Below are positions 43,755 to 53,501 of a DNA stretch of 64,000 nucleotides, one piece after another. Made by a program: the position numbers and the translations under genes. The stretch is from Sphaerochaeta sp. (GTDB lineage: Bacteria; Spirochaetota; Spirochaetia; Sphaerochaetales; Sphaerochaetaceae), in NCBI GenBank assembly GCA_022482495.1, contig JAKVPA010000003.1, positions 144,905 to 208,904 of the forward strand, written 5' to 3'. Under the pieces are notes generated by a model. It searched no databases. It was not told the DNA's origin and saw only the letters and a list, made by a program, of their open reading frames with translations. The stretch's first letter is position 1. Each line of letters starts with the position of its first letter.

Positions 43755-44861
43755 ATGAAGAAACTGACCGTCGTGATGCTTATGTTGGCATTGGTCTGCT
43801 CAATCGGATTCGCCCAGGGCGCATCCGAGAGCACGGCGCCCGCAAAGACGGAAGCCCAGCCGCTGAAGGTTGGATTCGTCTACATCGGTCCTGTCGGGGA
43901 CATGGGGTACACCTATGTGCATGACCTTGGGACGAAGAAAGCCGAAGAATACTTCGGGAACAAGATTCAGGTCATCCGCATGGAAAGCGTTCCCGAGAAC
44001 GAACAGAGTGAACGAGCCATGGAGCAGCTGCTTGATGAGGGCTGCAAACTGATCTTCGCCACTTCGTACAACTATCAGCAATACATGCTCAACGTCGCCA
44101 ACGCTCATCCCGAGGCGTATTTCGAGCACTGCTCCGGCTACCTGAAGAACGACACGAACATGTCGAACTACTTCGGAAGAATGTATCAGATCCGGTATCT
44201 CTCCGGTATGATCGCCGGCAAGATGTCCCCCACCGGCAACATCGGATACGTCGGCGCGTTCAATACTCCTGAGGTTGTCCGTGGCATCAACGCGTTCACC
44301 TTGGGCGCACGCAGCGTCAACCCGAAAGCCACCGTTACCGTGGTTTGGACCAACACATGGTATGATCCTTCCTTGGAACGCCAGGCGGCCGTCGCGCTTC
44401 TGGACAAGGGCGTTGATTTGATCGCCCAGCACCAGGACACCACCGAGCCTGCGAAAGCGGCTTTGGAGCGTGGCAAGTACGCCATCGGCTACAACGCTGA
44501 TTTCCGCGCCGTCCTGAAGGACGACAACGTGCTCTGCTCTCCGGAGTGGGATTGGTCCAAGTACGTGATCCCCGCCATCCAGAGCGTCCTTGATGGGAAG
44601 TTCGTTTCGCAGGCCTACTGGGGCGGTTCCGCCGAGGGCATCGTTTACCTTTCCGAGATTTCTCCGAAGGTACCTGCTGACTTCCAGGCCAAAGTACAGG
44701 CCAAGGCGGAAGAGCTGAAGAAGGGTACGTTCGACGTCTTCTGGGGCAAGCTGACCGACAACACCGGTGCGGTTCGCCAGAATGATGGAGAGAAGATGAG
44801 CGATGACAAGATGCTGACGATGGATTGGTTCGTCGACGGAGTCATCGGTTCCGTGAAATAA
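43755..44861 (+). CDS. BMP-family ABC transporter substrate-binding protein (PnrA-like)
   Basis: A 368-residue periplasmic receptor of the basic membrane protein/PnrA family, which in spirochaetes binds purine nucleosides. The signal peptide is MKKLTVVMLMLALVCSIGFAQG; landmarks are VGFVYIGPVGDMGYTYVHDLG near residue 40, LIFATSYNYQQYM near 100, GYVGAFNTPEVVRGINAF near 170, and HQDTTEPAKAALERG near 228. Start ATG 43755 has AAGGAG upstream; the frame is open to 43686 inside the promoter. First gene of an importer with ATPase and two permeases, separated from them by a terminator. Confidence 0.93.
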   Translation: MKKLTVVMLMLALVCSIGFAQGASESTAPAKTEAQPLKVGFVYIGPVGDMGYTYVHDLGTKKAEEYFGNKIQVIRMESVPENEQSERAMEQLLDEGCKLIFATSYNYQQYMLNVANAHPEAYFEHCSGYLKNDTNMSNYFGRMYQIRYLSGMIAGKMSPTGNIGYVGAFNTPEVVRGINAFTLGARSVNPKATVTVVWTNTWYDPSLERQAAVALLDKGVDLIAQHQDTTEPAKAALERGKYAIGYNADFRAVLKDDNVLCSPEWDWSKYVIPAIQSVLDGKFVSQAYWGGSAEGIVYLSEISPKVPADFQAKVQAKAEELKKGTFDVFWGKLTDNTGAVRQNDGEKMSDDKMLTMDWFVDGVIGSVK

Positions 44862-44875
44862 CCAAGCTTTTCCAC

Positions 44876-44909
44876 GAAACAGGGGTGCAGGCCGCCCCTG
44901 TTTCTTTTT
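44876..44909 (+). terminator. intrinsic terminator after the BMP binding protein
   Basis: GAAACAGGGG / CCCCTGTTTC, ten perfect pairs, nine-base loop, then five T, 30 bases before the ATPase ATG. Same arrangement as the 1783-1809 terminator in the other ABC operon. Confidence 0.9.
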
Positions 44910-44938
44910 CTTCGCCGATATCCGGCTAAGGACCCAGA

Positions 44939-46464
44939 ATGGAACAAAAAATCGTCGTTCAGATGGTGAACATCACCAAAAAGTTCCCCGGTGTGCTCGC
45001 CAATGACCAAGTGAATCTGACCCTGCATCAAGGAGAGGTGCTTGCGCTTCTCGGAGAAAACGGTGCGGGAAAGAGCACGTTGATGAACATGCTCGTCGGC
45101 CTGTACCGGCCGGATGGCGGGGAGATTTACATCAACGGCAAACGGGCGGACATCCGAAATCCCCAGGATTCCATGGCACTGGGCATCGGCATGGTCCACC
45201 AGGAATTCATGCTGGTAGGGAACATGACCGTCGCGGAGAACATCATTTTGGGCATCAAGGATCTGCCCGTCGTACCTCCGCTGGACGAAATCAAACGAAA
45301 CATCACCGCCATTTCGGACAAGTACGCATTGTCCGTCAACCCGAACGCCTATATCCAGGATCTGACGGTGGGAGAACAGCAACGGGTTGAGATTCTCAAA
45401 CTGGTGTACCGTGGTGCGAACATTCTGATCCTTGATGAGCCAACCGCGGTATTGACCCCTGGAGAAAGCCGGGAACTGAATGAAATTCTGAAGAAAATGC
45501 TCGCTGAAGGAAAAGCGCCATCTTCATCACCCACAAAATGGACGAGGTGCTGGAGTTCAGCGATACGGTGCAGGTCCTCGCAGAGGCACGTGCATCAATG
45601 TCGTCCCCACCAAGAGCATCAAGCGCATCCAAGATCTGGCCAACATGATGGTAGGCCGTGATGTGCTGTTCACGTTGGACCGCGGTCCCCTACAAACCGA
45701 CGGATGTGCGGCTGGAGACGGATCATCTGACCATCAAGAAGGTTGGTTCCGACCGGAACGTTCTGGAAGATGTCTCGCTCCAGGTGCATGGCGGAGAAAT
45801 TCTTGGCATCGCGGGAGTGGCGGGCAACGGCCAACAGGAACTGACCGAAGCAATCACCGGGCTGAGGCACGTGACTGGCGGAACAGTGAAGATCAACGGG
45901 AAGGACATGACCAACCACACTCCCCTTGAGATCATCAAGGCAGGCGTCTCCCATATTCCCGCCGACCGCGGGAAAATGGGGATTGTCGGGGATATGAGCG
46001 TTGGCGAGAACCTCGCCATGAAAAAATACCGGACCGACGAGCTTTCCCATCACAAGGTGATCAAACGTGGGTTGCTCCGCACCTTTGCCGACCGACTGAT
46101 CCGCATCTTCACCATCAAGACACCCACCCAGGATACGTCGGCGAAGTTCCTCTCCGGCGGCAACATCCAGAAGTTGATCCTTGCCCGGGAAATTGACAGT
46201 TGCGGCGGCATTCTGATCGCCGTGTATCCGTCCCGCGGCCTTGACGTCGGCGCGACGGAGGCGGTGCGGCAGAACCTGATCAAACAACGGGATGGCGGGG
46301 CCGCCGTTCTGCTGGTCAGCGAGGAACTGGAAGAACTTCAGATGGTAGCCGACCGTATCGCCGTGATGTTTGAAGGAAAAGTGATGGGGGTGCTGGACGT
46401 GAAGGACGCGACGACGCAGAGAATCGGACTGATGATGACCGGTGTGCAGGGAGGTGACGCATGA
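44939..46464 (+). pseudogene. BMP/nucleoside ABC transporter ATP-binding protein, three indels
   Basis: A twin-cassette ATPase of about 508 residues like those of nucleoside and ribose importers. Cassette 1 has GENGAGKSTLMNML, TVGEQQRVEILK and ILDEPTAVL; cassette 2 has GVAGNGQQELTEAITG, LSGGNIQKLILAREI and a degenerate Walker B (GILIAVYPSRGLD). The frame is disrupted near 45511-45518 (one base missing), 45574-45579 (one missing) and 45686-45690 (one extra C in a C-run). Reading across all three recovers AIFITHKMDEVLEF and MMVGRDVLFTLDRGP, so the original protein is intact apart from indels. Start ATG 44939, AAGGA six bases upstream. Confidence 0.88.
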
Positions 46465-47528
46465 GATTGGTGCTTGAGAAGCGCAACGAACGTTCATCCA
46501 AGATGACGTTGTTGGTGCCGATCGTCTCCCTGTTGGTCTCGTTCCTCCTTGGGGCCATCGTCCTGAGAATCAGCGGCGCCAGGCCGTTGGATGCCTATGC
46601 CGCAATGATCCGCGGCGCGTTCGGCTCGAAGACCAAATTCCAATACACCGTTCGGGAAGCCATTCCGATTTTGATCTGCGGACTCGGCGTGGGCATCGCG
46701 TTCAAGATGAAGTTCTGGAACATCGGCGCCGAAGGCCAGTACGTGTTCGGAGCCATCGGCATCACCTGGGTGATGCAGTTCTGGACGGGTGTTCCCCATT
46801 CCCTGCTGCTCCCCGTCGGATTGGTGATGTCCATTCTGTTCGGCGCGTTCTGGGGTGGCATCCCCGGCGTTCTGAAAGCCCAGTGGAAGGTGGATGAGAA
46901 CCTCACCACCTTGATGATGAACTATATCGCCATCGGTATCGCCGAATGGCTGTACATCAACAAGTGGAAGGCGCCTCGGGGCAACATGGGGACGGTGATG
47001 TACCCCCCGTACGGATGGCTTCCCTCCCTGTGGGGCAAAATCTCCTACGGTTTGATCTACGCCCTGATCCTCGTCTTCGTCATGTACTTCATCATGTACA
47101 AGACGCAGTGGGGCTTTGAGCTGAACATGATCGGCAAGAATCCGTTCGCTGCCCAGTGTCAGGGCGTATCCCTGAAAAAGAACATGATCATCGTGATGTT
47201 GATCTCCGGAGGCATCGCCGGTTTTGCCGGCGGTCTGCAGTCGGCGGGCGTGATGCACCAGCTGACAAAAGGAATCGACAACGGATATGGGTTCACCGGC
47301 ATCATCATCGCCTGGATGGGAGGGCTGAATCCGTTCGGTTCCATTCTCGTCTCCCTGTTGATGGCGGCGTTGAAGACGGGAAGTGACGCGTTGAAGATCA
47401 TGAACCTCTCCGCGTCCATCGGCGACGTGCTGCAGGGCTTGATCCTCCTGCCGCTTCTCGGCGGCTCGATCTTCACTGATTATCGGCTTCGGTGCATCAG
47501 GACCAAAGAAAAGGAGGCCACGGCATGA
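46461..47528 (+). CDS. BMP/nucleoside ABC transporter permease 1
   Basis: A 355-residue permease of the branched-chain/ribose superfamily (BPD_transp_2) with about nine helices. Landmarks: REAIPILICGLGVGIAFKMKFWNIGAEGQ near residues 58-86 and NPFAAQCQGVSLKKN near 227. It overlaps the ATPase by four bases (ATGA) and the second permease by four bases. PnrD-like subunit of the importer. Confidence 0.92.
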   Translation: MRLVLEKRNERSSKMTLLVPIVSLLVSFLLGAIVLRISGARPLDAYAAMIRGAFGSKTKFQYTVREAIPILICGLGVGIAFKMKFWNIGAEGQYVFGAIGITWVMQFWTGVPHSLLLPVGLVMSILFGAFWGGIPGVLKAQWKVDENLTTLMMNYIAIGIAEWLYINKWKAPRGNMGTVMYPPYGWLPSLWGKISYGLIYALILVFVMYFIMYKTQWGFELNMIGKNPFAAQCQGVSLKKNMIIVMLISGGIAGFAGGLQSAGVMHQLTKGIDNGYGFTGIIIAWMGGLNPFGSILVSLLMAALKTGSDALKIMNLSASIGDVLQGLILLPLLGGSIFTDYRLRCIRTKEKEATA

Positions 47529-48496
47529 ACACGATCAATTTCATCACCAATCTGCTGGCCGTCACGCTGGCCATGGGCACATCACTGACCTACGCCACGC
47601 TCGGCGAGGTCTTCACGGAAAAGAGTGGCATCCTTAACCTCGGCATGGAGGGCGTGATGCTGATGGGAGCCCTCAGTGGGTTCGCCACCGTCTACTTTAC
47701 ATCCAGTCTGGCGCTGGGAATCCTCGTCGCCATGCTTGCCGGCGCGGCACTCTCGATGATCCATGCGTTCCTGACGATCACCATGCGGGCCAACCAGGTG
47801 GTTTCCGGTCTTGCCATCACGATGTTCGGCACCGGACTGGCGAACTATCTGGGCGAGCGGCTCGGACCGGCGACCAACAACTACAACCTGGCCGGCATGA
47901 ACCTTCCCACCCGGTTTGAGAACCTCACCATCCCTGGGCTGTCCCGGATCCCCATTCTGGGCGCGCTGTTCAACGTCACCCTGCTCACCTACTTCCTGTA
48001 CCTGCTGCTGCCGCTGGCCACGTTCTTCATGTACAAGACGAAGTATGGGATGTCGCTGCGCGCCGTCGGGGAAAATCCCCGCACCGCCGCGGCGATGGGA
48101 ATCTCCGTCCCCAAGGTACGGTACCTGTACACCACCTTGGGTGGGGCGCTCGCAGGACTGGGCGGAGCGTGTCTGTCACTGGCGTTCACCCCCAGCTGGA
48201 ACAACAACATGACCGGAGGCAAAGGCTGGATCGTCATCGCCCTGGTGATCTTCTCCGGATGGAACCCGGCCAAGGTGGCCATCGGGACGCTGGTGTTCGG
48301 CGGCATCACCAGTCTGCAGTTCAGCTTGCAGGCGGCGGGATTCAAGATGGTCATTCCGACGCAGTTCCTTGCCATCGCGCCGTACTTCATCACCATCGTG
48401 GTGCTTGCCGCGATGACGATCATCAACCAGAACAAACGGGGCAGTTTCGCGTCCCCATCCGCCCTGGGCACCTCGTTCGCCATCGACGACAAATGA
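47525..48496 (+). CDS. BMP/nucleoside ABC transporter permease 2
   Basis: A 323-residue BPD_transp_2 permease with about eight helices. TYATLGEVFTEKSGILNLGMEGVMLMGA (residues about 20-47) is the hallmark of nucleoside-importer permeases, and RAVGENPRTAAAMGISV near 181 is the coupling loop. Start ATG 47525 overlaps the previous stop; an in-frame ATG at 47492 lies inside the upstream gene. Last gene of the importer operon. Confidence 0.93.
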   Translation: MNTINFITNLLAVTLAMGTSLTYATLGEVFTEKSGILNLGMEGVMLMGALSGFATVYFTSSLALGILVAMLAGAALSMIHAFLTITMRANQVVSGLAITMFGTGLANYLGERLGPATNNYNLAGMNLPTRFENLTIPGLSRIPILGALFNVTLLTYFLYLLLPLATFFMYKTKYGMSLRAVGENPRTAAAMGISVPKVRYLYTTLGGALAGLGGACLSLAFTPSWNNNMTGGKGWIVIALVIFSGWNPAKVAIGTLVFGGITSLQFSLQAAGFKMVIPTQFLAIAPYFITIVVLAAMTIINQNKRGSFASPSALGTSFAIDDK

Positions 48497-48501
48497 GCGT
48501 T

Positions 48502-48526
48502 ACGGCCGCGGAAAACCCGCGGCCGT
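48502..48526 (+). terminator. hairpin after the importer operon
   Basis: ACGGCCGCGG / CCGCGGCCGT, ten perfect GC-rich pairs with an AAAAC loop, six bases after the stop. Very stable, but the T-run is poor, so termination may be partial and the glutaredoxin gene may be read from the same transcript. Confidence 0.65.
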
Positions 48527-48581
48527 ACTGTCCCGCTTGCCTCTTTTCCTGTTTTTTCGCATCTCTCAGGAAGGAGGACCT

Positions 48582-48845
48582 ATGAAAAAAGTCCAATTAT
48601 TCTATCAACCGGGTTGCCCGTACTGCCGGGCGGCATTGAAATGGATTGACGAGACACGGAAAGAGAAGCCGGAGACGGCCGACCTTCCCATCGAAATGAT
48701 TGATGAAATCGAACAACCGGCCTTGGCCGATACCTACGACTACTACTACGTCCCGACGTTCTATGTGGATGAAAAGAAAGTCCATGAAGGCGCCTGCACC
48801 AAAGAAAAGGTACAGGCCATCATGATCGACGCATCCGCACAATGA
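48582..48845 (+). CDS. glutaredoxin-like thiol-disulfide protein
   Basis: An 87-residue thioredoxin-fold protein. The redox site is CPYC at residues 11-14 ([18 protein letters not shown]) and the cis-Pro is in [15 protein letters not shown] near 58-72. Start ATG 48582 has AAGGAGG upstream. The C-terminus overlaps the convergent cellobiose phosphorylase gene by 26 bases. Role is presumably thiol reduction; partner unknown. Confidence 0.88.
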   Translation: MKKVQLFYQPGCPYCRAALKWIDETRKEKPETADLPIEMIDEIEQPALADTYDYYYVPTFYVDEKKVHEGACTKEKVQAIMIDASAQ

Positions 48846-51258
48846 CTTCGTGGACCTTCCCGTCCCCCAGGACGGGAAGTTTTGTATTCGCTTTCTTGCC
48901 GTCCAACGTGACGCTGGCCACTCCCTTCTCCACACCGTCCGGGTTGTCCACGACGATGTGATAGCTGGCGCCACGCCAGAGCCGGGTGATCTCGAAGTGT
49001 TTCCAAGGAGCCGGGACGCAGGGATCGACCACCAGGCCATCGAAGTCGGGACGCACGCCCATCAGGTACTGGCTTGCCGCGTACATCGCCCAGCTGCTGG
49101 TGCCGGTGAGCCATGAATTCTTGGCTTCCCCCGGCTTTTTGGCGTAGGTTGAAGCAACCATCTGGGCGTAGGCGTATGGCTCAAGCCGATGGATTTCACT
49201 ACGGTCCTCCCCATACCCCGGCGTGATCTTCCGATAGATCTGATAGGCATGCCCACCATGTCCCAGCATCGTCTCCGCGATGATGATCCATGGATTGTTA
49301 TGGCAGAACACCCCGCCGTTCTCTTTGTAGGAAGGAGGATACGAGCTCACCTCGCCCAGTTCCTTGTGGTAGATCTGATACGGGGGATCGAGGAGCGAGA
49401 TGCCCCAGGGGGTCTCCAAGCGGAGTGCGACGCTCTCCAGCGCCTTGGAGGCATAGCCGTTCTCCAGCCCGATGCCGGCCATCACGCACATTCCTTGGCT
49501 CTCGATGTAGATCTGCCCATCGGTGTTCTCATGGCTCCCCACTTTGTTTCCGAACGCGTCATAGGCGCGGAGGAACCACTTCCCGTCCCATCCGCTCTCC
49601 AGCACGGCGCATCGCATCGCCTGGGATGAACGCAGGGCGAACGCCTCCTCGTCCATCAAGCCTTCCCTACGGCAGAGGTACCGGTAATCATCACTGACGG
49701 CGACGAACAGGCCTGCGATGAACAGCGATTCAGCCTTGCCACTCTCAAAATTGGCCGTCGTCTGGAACGGTTCTCCCGGTTCCTCGCTGAAACAGTTCAG
49801 GTTCAGACAATCATTCCAGTCGGCACGGCCGATGAGCGGGAGCCCATGCGGCCCCAGGTTGTCCGTCACATGGTGGAACGAACGGACCAGGTGGTCGGAC
49901 AGCGGCTTCGCCTTTTCCAGGTTGTTGTCGTACGCCACCATCTCCTTCAGGATGGAGAAATCCCCCGTCTCCTTCACGTATGCCGCCGTCCCGTAGATCA
50001 ACCACAGGGGATCATCATTGAACCCGCTGCCGATGGCGTTGTTGCCCCGTTTGGTCAGCGGCTGATACTGGTGGTACGCCGATCCGTCTTCCTTTTGGGT
50101 GGCTGCGATGTCCAAAATCCGCTCCCGCGCCAGGCGGGGGAGGATGTGGACGAAGCCCAACAGGTCCTGGCTGGAATCACGGAATCCCATGCCCCGTCCG
50201 ATGCCGCTCTCAAAGTAGCTGGCGGAACGTGACATGTGGTAGGTGACGATGCACTGGTACTGGTTCCAGATGTCCAGTTCCCGGTCAAACATGGGATCCG
50301 GAGTCTTCACCTGGAAATGGGACAGCAGAGAGTCATAATACGTTTTCAGCTGGTCCATCGCCTGGTCGAACTGGGCGTCGGTGGAAAAACGGGCAGCCAG
50401 CTCCTTCGCTGGTTTCTTGTTGATGACATTCTCCTTCTCCCATTTCTGGTCTTTCTCCAGTTGGACGAATCCCAGCACGAAGAGGAGGGAGCGTTTCTGG
50501 CCCGGTTCCAGGTGAATCCGGATCATGTGCGATCCAACGGGGGACCAGCCCAGCGCCAGGGAGTTGGAGGCGCACCCCTTCTTCGGGACCTGCGGTTCCC
50601 CGAAGCCGTTGTACAGGCCGATGAACGATTCCCGGTCGGTATCGAATCCGTCGATGGGGGCATTGACCGCATAGAACGTGTAGTGCCGCCGCCGCTCCCG
50701 ATACTCCGTCTTGTGGTAGATGACCGACCCTTCCACCTCCACCTGCCCGGTGGAATAGTTCCGCTGGAAATTGGTCATGTCATCCAACGCGTCATACAGG
50801 CAGAATTCCACAAACGAGAACAGCGTGAAATCCACCGGCGTATCCGTCTTGTTTTCCAGAAGCAAACGGGTCACTTCGGCATCGGCGCCCAGCGGGACCA
50901 GGCTGGTCTGGGTGGCGGAGAGTCCGCCACGCTCCCCATGAATGATGGTGTACCCCAGCCCATGCCGACACCCATAGGAGTCAAGCTTCGCCTTGACCGG
51001 CATCCAGCTGGGAGTCCACAGGTCTCCGCCATGGTTGATGTAGAAATACTGCCCTCCGGCATCCGTCGGCACGTTGTTGTACCGGTACCGCGTCAGGCGG
51101 AGCAGTTTGGCGTCCTTGTAGAACGAATACCCTCCTCCCAAGTGGGAGATCAGGGTAAAGAAGTTTTCCTGCCCAAGATAGTTGATCCAAGGATACGGCG
51201 TATCCGGCCGCTCGATCACATATTCCCGTTTTTCGTCATCAAAGAATCCATAGCGCAT
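48820..51258 (-). CDS. cellobiose phosphorylase, glycoside hydrolase family 94
   Basis: An 812-residue cytosolic enzyme cleaving cellobiose with phosphate to glucose 1-phosphate and glucose. The N-terminal [20 protein letters not shown] and PYPWINYLG match characterised cellobiose phosphorylases, and the length is the same (about 810). The catalytic acid Asp is in [12 protein letters not shown] near residue 488. Substrate-loop residues [17 protein letters not shown] are near 361, and [13 protein letters not shown] near 660. Start ATG 51258 with GAGG six bases upstream. A palindrome abuts the -10 box. The glucose 1-phosphate would feed Pgm (26.8 kb). Confidence 0.93.
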   Translation of the reverse strand: MRYGFFDDEKREYVIERPDTPYPWINYLGQENFFTLISHLGGGYSFYKDAKLLRLTRYRYNNVPTDAGGQYFYINHGGDLWTPSWMPVKAKLDSYGCRHGLGYTIIHGERGGLSATQTSLVPLGADAEVTRLLLENKTDTPVDFTLFSFVEFCLYDALDDMTNFQRNYSTGQVEVEGSVIYHKTEYRERRRHYTFYAVNAPIDGFDTDRESFIGLYNGFGEPQVPKKGCASNSLALGWSPVGSHMIRIHLEPGQKRSLLFVLGFVQLEKDQKWEKENVINKKPAKELAARFSTDAQFDQAMDQLKTYYDSLLSHFQVKTPDPMFDRELDIWNQYQCIVTYHMSRSASYFESGIGRGMGFRDSSQDLLGFVHILPRLARERILDIAATQKEDGSAYHQYQPLTKRGNNAIGSGFNDDPLWLIYGTAAYVKETGDFSILKEMVAYDNNLEKAKPLSDHLVRSFHHVTDNLGPHGLPLIGRADWNDCLNLNCFSEEPGEPFQTTANFESGKAESLFIAGLFVAVSDDYRYLCRREGLMDEEAFALRSSQAMRCAVLESGWDGKWFLRAYDAFGNKVGSHENTDGQIYIESQGMCVMAGIGLENGYASKALESVALRLETPWGISLLDPPYQIYHKELGEVSSYPPSYKENGGVFCHNNPWIIIAETMLGHGGHAYQIYRKITPGYGEDRSEIHRLEPYAYAQMVASTYAKKPGEAKNSWLTGTSSWAMYAASQYLMGVRPDFDGLVVDPCVPAPWKHFEITRLWRGASYHIVVDNPDGVEKGVASVTLDGKKANTKLPVLGDGKVHEVIVRMRRS

Positions 51259-51274
51259 CTGGTGCCTCTAGTTA

Positions 51275-51299
51275 GTTCGAACACTGTACGAACAATATA
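51275..51299 (-). promoter_or_regulatory. cellobiose phosphorylase -10 box and operator-like palindrome
   Basis: A 19-bp near-perfect palindrome GTTCGTACAGTGTTCGAAC (minus strand, 51293-51275; one mismatched pair around a central base) directly follows TATATT (51299-51294). It covers the expected transcription start. The form fits a LacI-family operator, as seen for cellobiose repressors; no lacI gene is adjacent. Confidence 0.65.
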
Positions 51300-51332
51300 A
51301 CACACTTTTGGGGTTTTGCCAGCAAAATCCGC

Positions 51333-52964
51333 TCAACCTTCTTCCAAAACCCGAAGAATTTCCGGAAGGAGCTGTTTTTTCCTCGACAGCACCCCGGGAA
51401 GGAGGAATTTGTGGTCACTCTCCTTGGTATAGGCAAGCTTTGGTTCATACCGGGAAAGGCCATCTGAAAGCAGCACGCTGTTTTCGTGGACGACGTCGGT
51501 GATCATCAACAGGACGAAATCCAGCTTGTTTTCCTGCCGTACCGTCTCCAGAGCGCCGAACAACGCATCCTTGTATTCGTCCACATCAGAGAGCGTGGTG
51601 ACTTCGCACTGCCCGATGCCAAAGTGTTTGCCGTTCTCCTGGTACTCCTTGAAATCGGTCTGCACCAGTTTCAGCGGATCCCTCCCTTCCAACGTCGCGC
51701 CGGTGGAGAACATCTCATTGGCGAACCGTTCAAGACTCTCCACATTCCCCACCCTGCACAGCAACTTCACCGCCGCCCGGTCCACGTCGGTCGTCGTCGG
51801 ACTCTTCAGGATGACGGTGTCGGAAATGATGCCGGAGAGCAACACCTTGGCGACATCCGGGGGGATGTCCACTCCGAGGCGTTGGTACAACGTGGTGACG
51901 ATGGTGCAGGTGGATCCCAATGGATCGCAGAGGATGTAGATCGGATTGGGGGTCTTCAGGCTTCCCATCCGATGATGGTCGATGATCTCCATCAGTTCCG
52001 CTTCCTCCACCCCGGGGATGCTCTGTTCCCGTTCGTTGTGGTCCACCAGGATCACTTTCGTCCGAGGTCGTTCCAGAAAGCATCTGCGGGTGACGAATCC
52101 GATCCACTTCCCTTCCTGGAAGACCGGCATGCCCCGATACTTGCTCGCCGCCAGCATGTTCTTCGCCTCATCAAACAGCATGTCCCCGTCAAGGTGGGGA
52201 GGATCCTCGTCCATCAGTTGGCTGATGGGCACGGAAAGCCGGAGAAGCCGGAGCGTCTCGCTGGTGTCCTCATCACTCACGTATACAGAACCATCATACG
52301 AAGAGAAGTCCACATCCGCCGTCATTCCTTTCTCCACGCCGGTGATGATGATGCAGGCCACATGCCGTTCCATCGCCTTGCGGATGTGTTCTTCCCGGTC
52401 CCCCACCACCAACAAGGTATGCGGACCGTCCAACGCTTCCAGATACCGGCTGAAGACGGCGAACCGCATCGCTCCGACAACGATCGGGCCTTCAAACGTA
52501 TTCACCTTTCCCCGATGGAGAAACCGTCCTCGCACCACCTTGGGGATATTGTCGATGACGATGTGGTACTCCGGCCGTTGCCCGCTGTTCTCATGGAGGA
52601 AATACCGGTTGACCTCATCCACGGAAAGCATTCCCTTGAACTCGCCTTGTTCCAGGACACTCACCGCCGACGGCATTTTGGAAAACAAAGGGATCAACTG
52701 GTAGACGGGATCATGAATGTCAAGGCACGGCTCGCCGCGACGCACCACGGTGGAGAGCCGGCACCGCACATCCTTCAGATAGGCGGGCGGCTGGATTCCG
52801 ATCCGCTCAAACTGCGCCTTGGTGGCGTCATTCAGGTTTCCGCACCGGACTGGGATGTACCGGTTTTCAGGGTTCAGATGGTTTTTCAGATAGGCATAGG
52901 CGTATGCGCTGCACACGCTGTCCATATCCGGGTTACGATGCCCGGTGATGAAGATGTCAGCCAT
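51333..52964 (-). CDS. ppaC: putative manganese-dependent inorganic pyrophosphatase with CBS-DRTGG insert
   Basis: A 543-residue family II pyrophosphatase. The DHH domain opens ITGHRNPDMDSV (residues about 5-16) and the second metal motif DHH is in MEIIDHHRMGSLKTPNP near 340. Between them lies a long regulatory insert with two CBS domains flanking a DRTGG domain (about 70-300), as in nucleotide-regulated clostridial enzymes. A C-terminal DHHA2 domain with the LPEILRVLEEG end completes it. ATG 52964 is preferred: AGGAG is nine bases upstream, and the alternative ATG 52988 overlaps the -10 box. Confidence 0.92.
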   Translation of the reverse strand: MADIFITGHRNPDMDSVCSAYAYAYLKNHLNPENRYIPVRCGNLNDATKAQFERIGIQPPAYLKDVRCRLSTVVRRGEPCLDIHDPVYQLIPLFSKMPSAVSVLEQGEFKGMLSVDEVNRYFLHENSGQRPEYHIVIDNIPKVVRGRFLHRGKVNTFEGPIVVGAMRFAVFSRYLEALDGPHTLLVVGDREEHIRKAMERHVACIIITGVEKGMTADVDFSSYDGSVYVSDEDTSETLRLLRLSVPISQLMDEDPPHLDGDMLFDEAKNMLAASKYRGMPVFQEGKWIGFVTRRCFLERPRTKVILVDHNEREQSIPGVEEAELMEIIDHHRMGSLKTPNPIYILCDPLGSTCTIVTTLYQRLGVDIPPDVAKVLLSGIISDTVILKSPTTTDVDRAAVKLLCRVGNVESLERFANEMFSTGATLEGRDPLKLVQTDFKEYQENGKHFGIGQCEVTTLSDVDEYKDALFGALETVRQENKLDFVLLMITDVVHENSVLLSDGLSRYEPKLAYTKESDHKFLLPGVLSRKKQLLPEILRVLEEG

Positions 52965-52986
52965 GGGAAAACACTCCTTTTCCTCC

Positions 52987-53016
52987 ATACTACTCCCGTT
53001 TCTTCTTTTCAGCCAA
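52987..53016 (-). promoter_or_regulatory. promoter of the pyrophosphatase gene
   Basis: Minus strand TTGGCT (53016-53011), 18 bases, TAGTAT (52992-52987). It places transcription just before GGAGGAAAAGGAG, supporting translation from ATG 52964. Confidence 0.5.
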
Positions 53017-53054
53017 CCGAATTTGCGTTACCTTGACAACTGGAGGAACGAGAG

Positions 53055-53501
53055 ATGAAGAAAGTCGTCATCGCCAATGACCATGGAGCGGTGGAGCTGG
53101 CAAAACGGTTGGCCGACCACCTCAGGGGACGGGGATATGAGGTGAACCATTTGGGCGTGTTCACCGAGGACTCCGTCGATTATCCGGACATGGCGAAGAA
53201 GGCGACGGATGAGTATCTGAAAGGGGGATACGACTTCGGCATTGTCTGTTGCGGAACCGGCATCGGGGTGTCCATCAGCGCCAACAAAGTGGACGGCATC
53301 CGGTGCGCCCTGCCGCAGAACATCTACGCCGCCGAAAAGGCGAAACAGCACAACAACTGCAACTTCATCGCCTTCGGGGGAAGAATCGCCTACCAGGAAG
53401 ATCCGGTGAAGATGCTGGACGCGTTCGTCGACGCCACGTTTGAAGGCGGCAGACACGAACGGAGGGTGGAGAAGATCATGGCGCTGGAGAAACACTGGTA
53501 G
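53055..53501 (+). CDS. rpiB: ribose-5-phosphate isomerase B
   Basis: A 148-residue RpiB/LacAB isomerase interconverting ribose 5-phosphate and ribulose 5-phosphate. Seen: VVIANDHGAVELAKRL at residues 4-19, YPDMAKKA near 43, the CCGTGIGVSISANK loop near 66-79 with the catalytic Cys, and HNNCNFIAFGGR near 98-109. Start ATG 53055 has GGAGGA upstream. The 3' end overlaps a convergent gene by 26 bases. Consistent with nucleoside and pentose use. Confidence 0.94.
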   Translation: MKKVVIANDHGAVELAKRLADHLRGRGYEVNHLGVFTEDSVDYPDMAKKATDEYLKGGYDFGIVCCGTGIGVSISANKVDGIRCALPQNIYAAEKAKQHNNCNFIAFGGRIAYQEDPVKMLDAFVDATFEGGRHERRVEKIMALEKHW

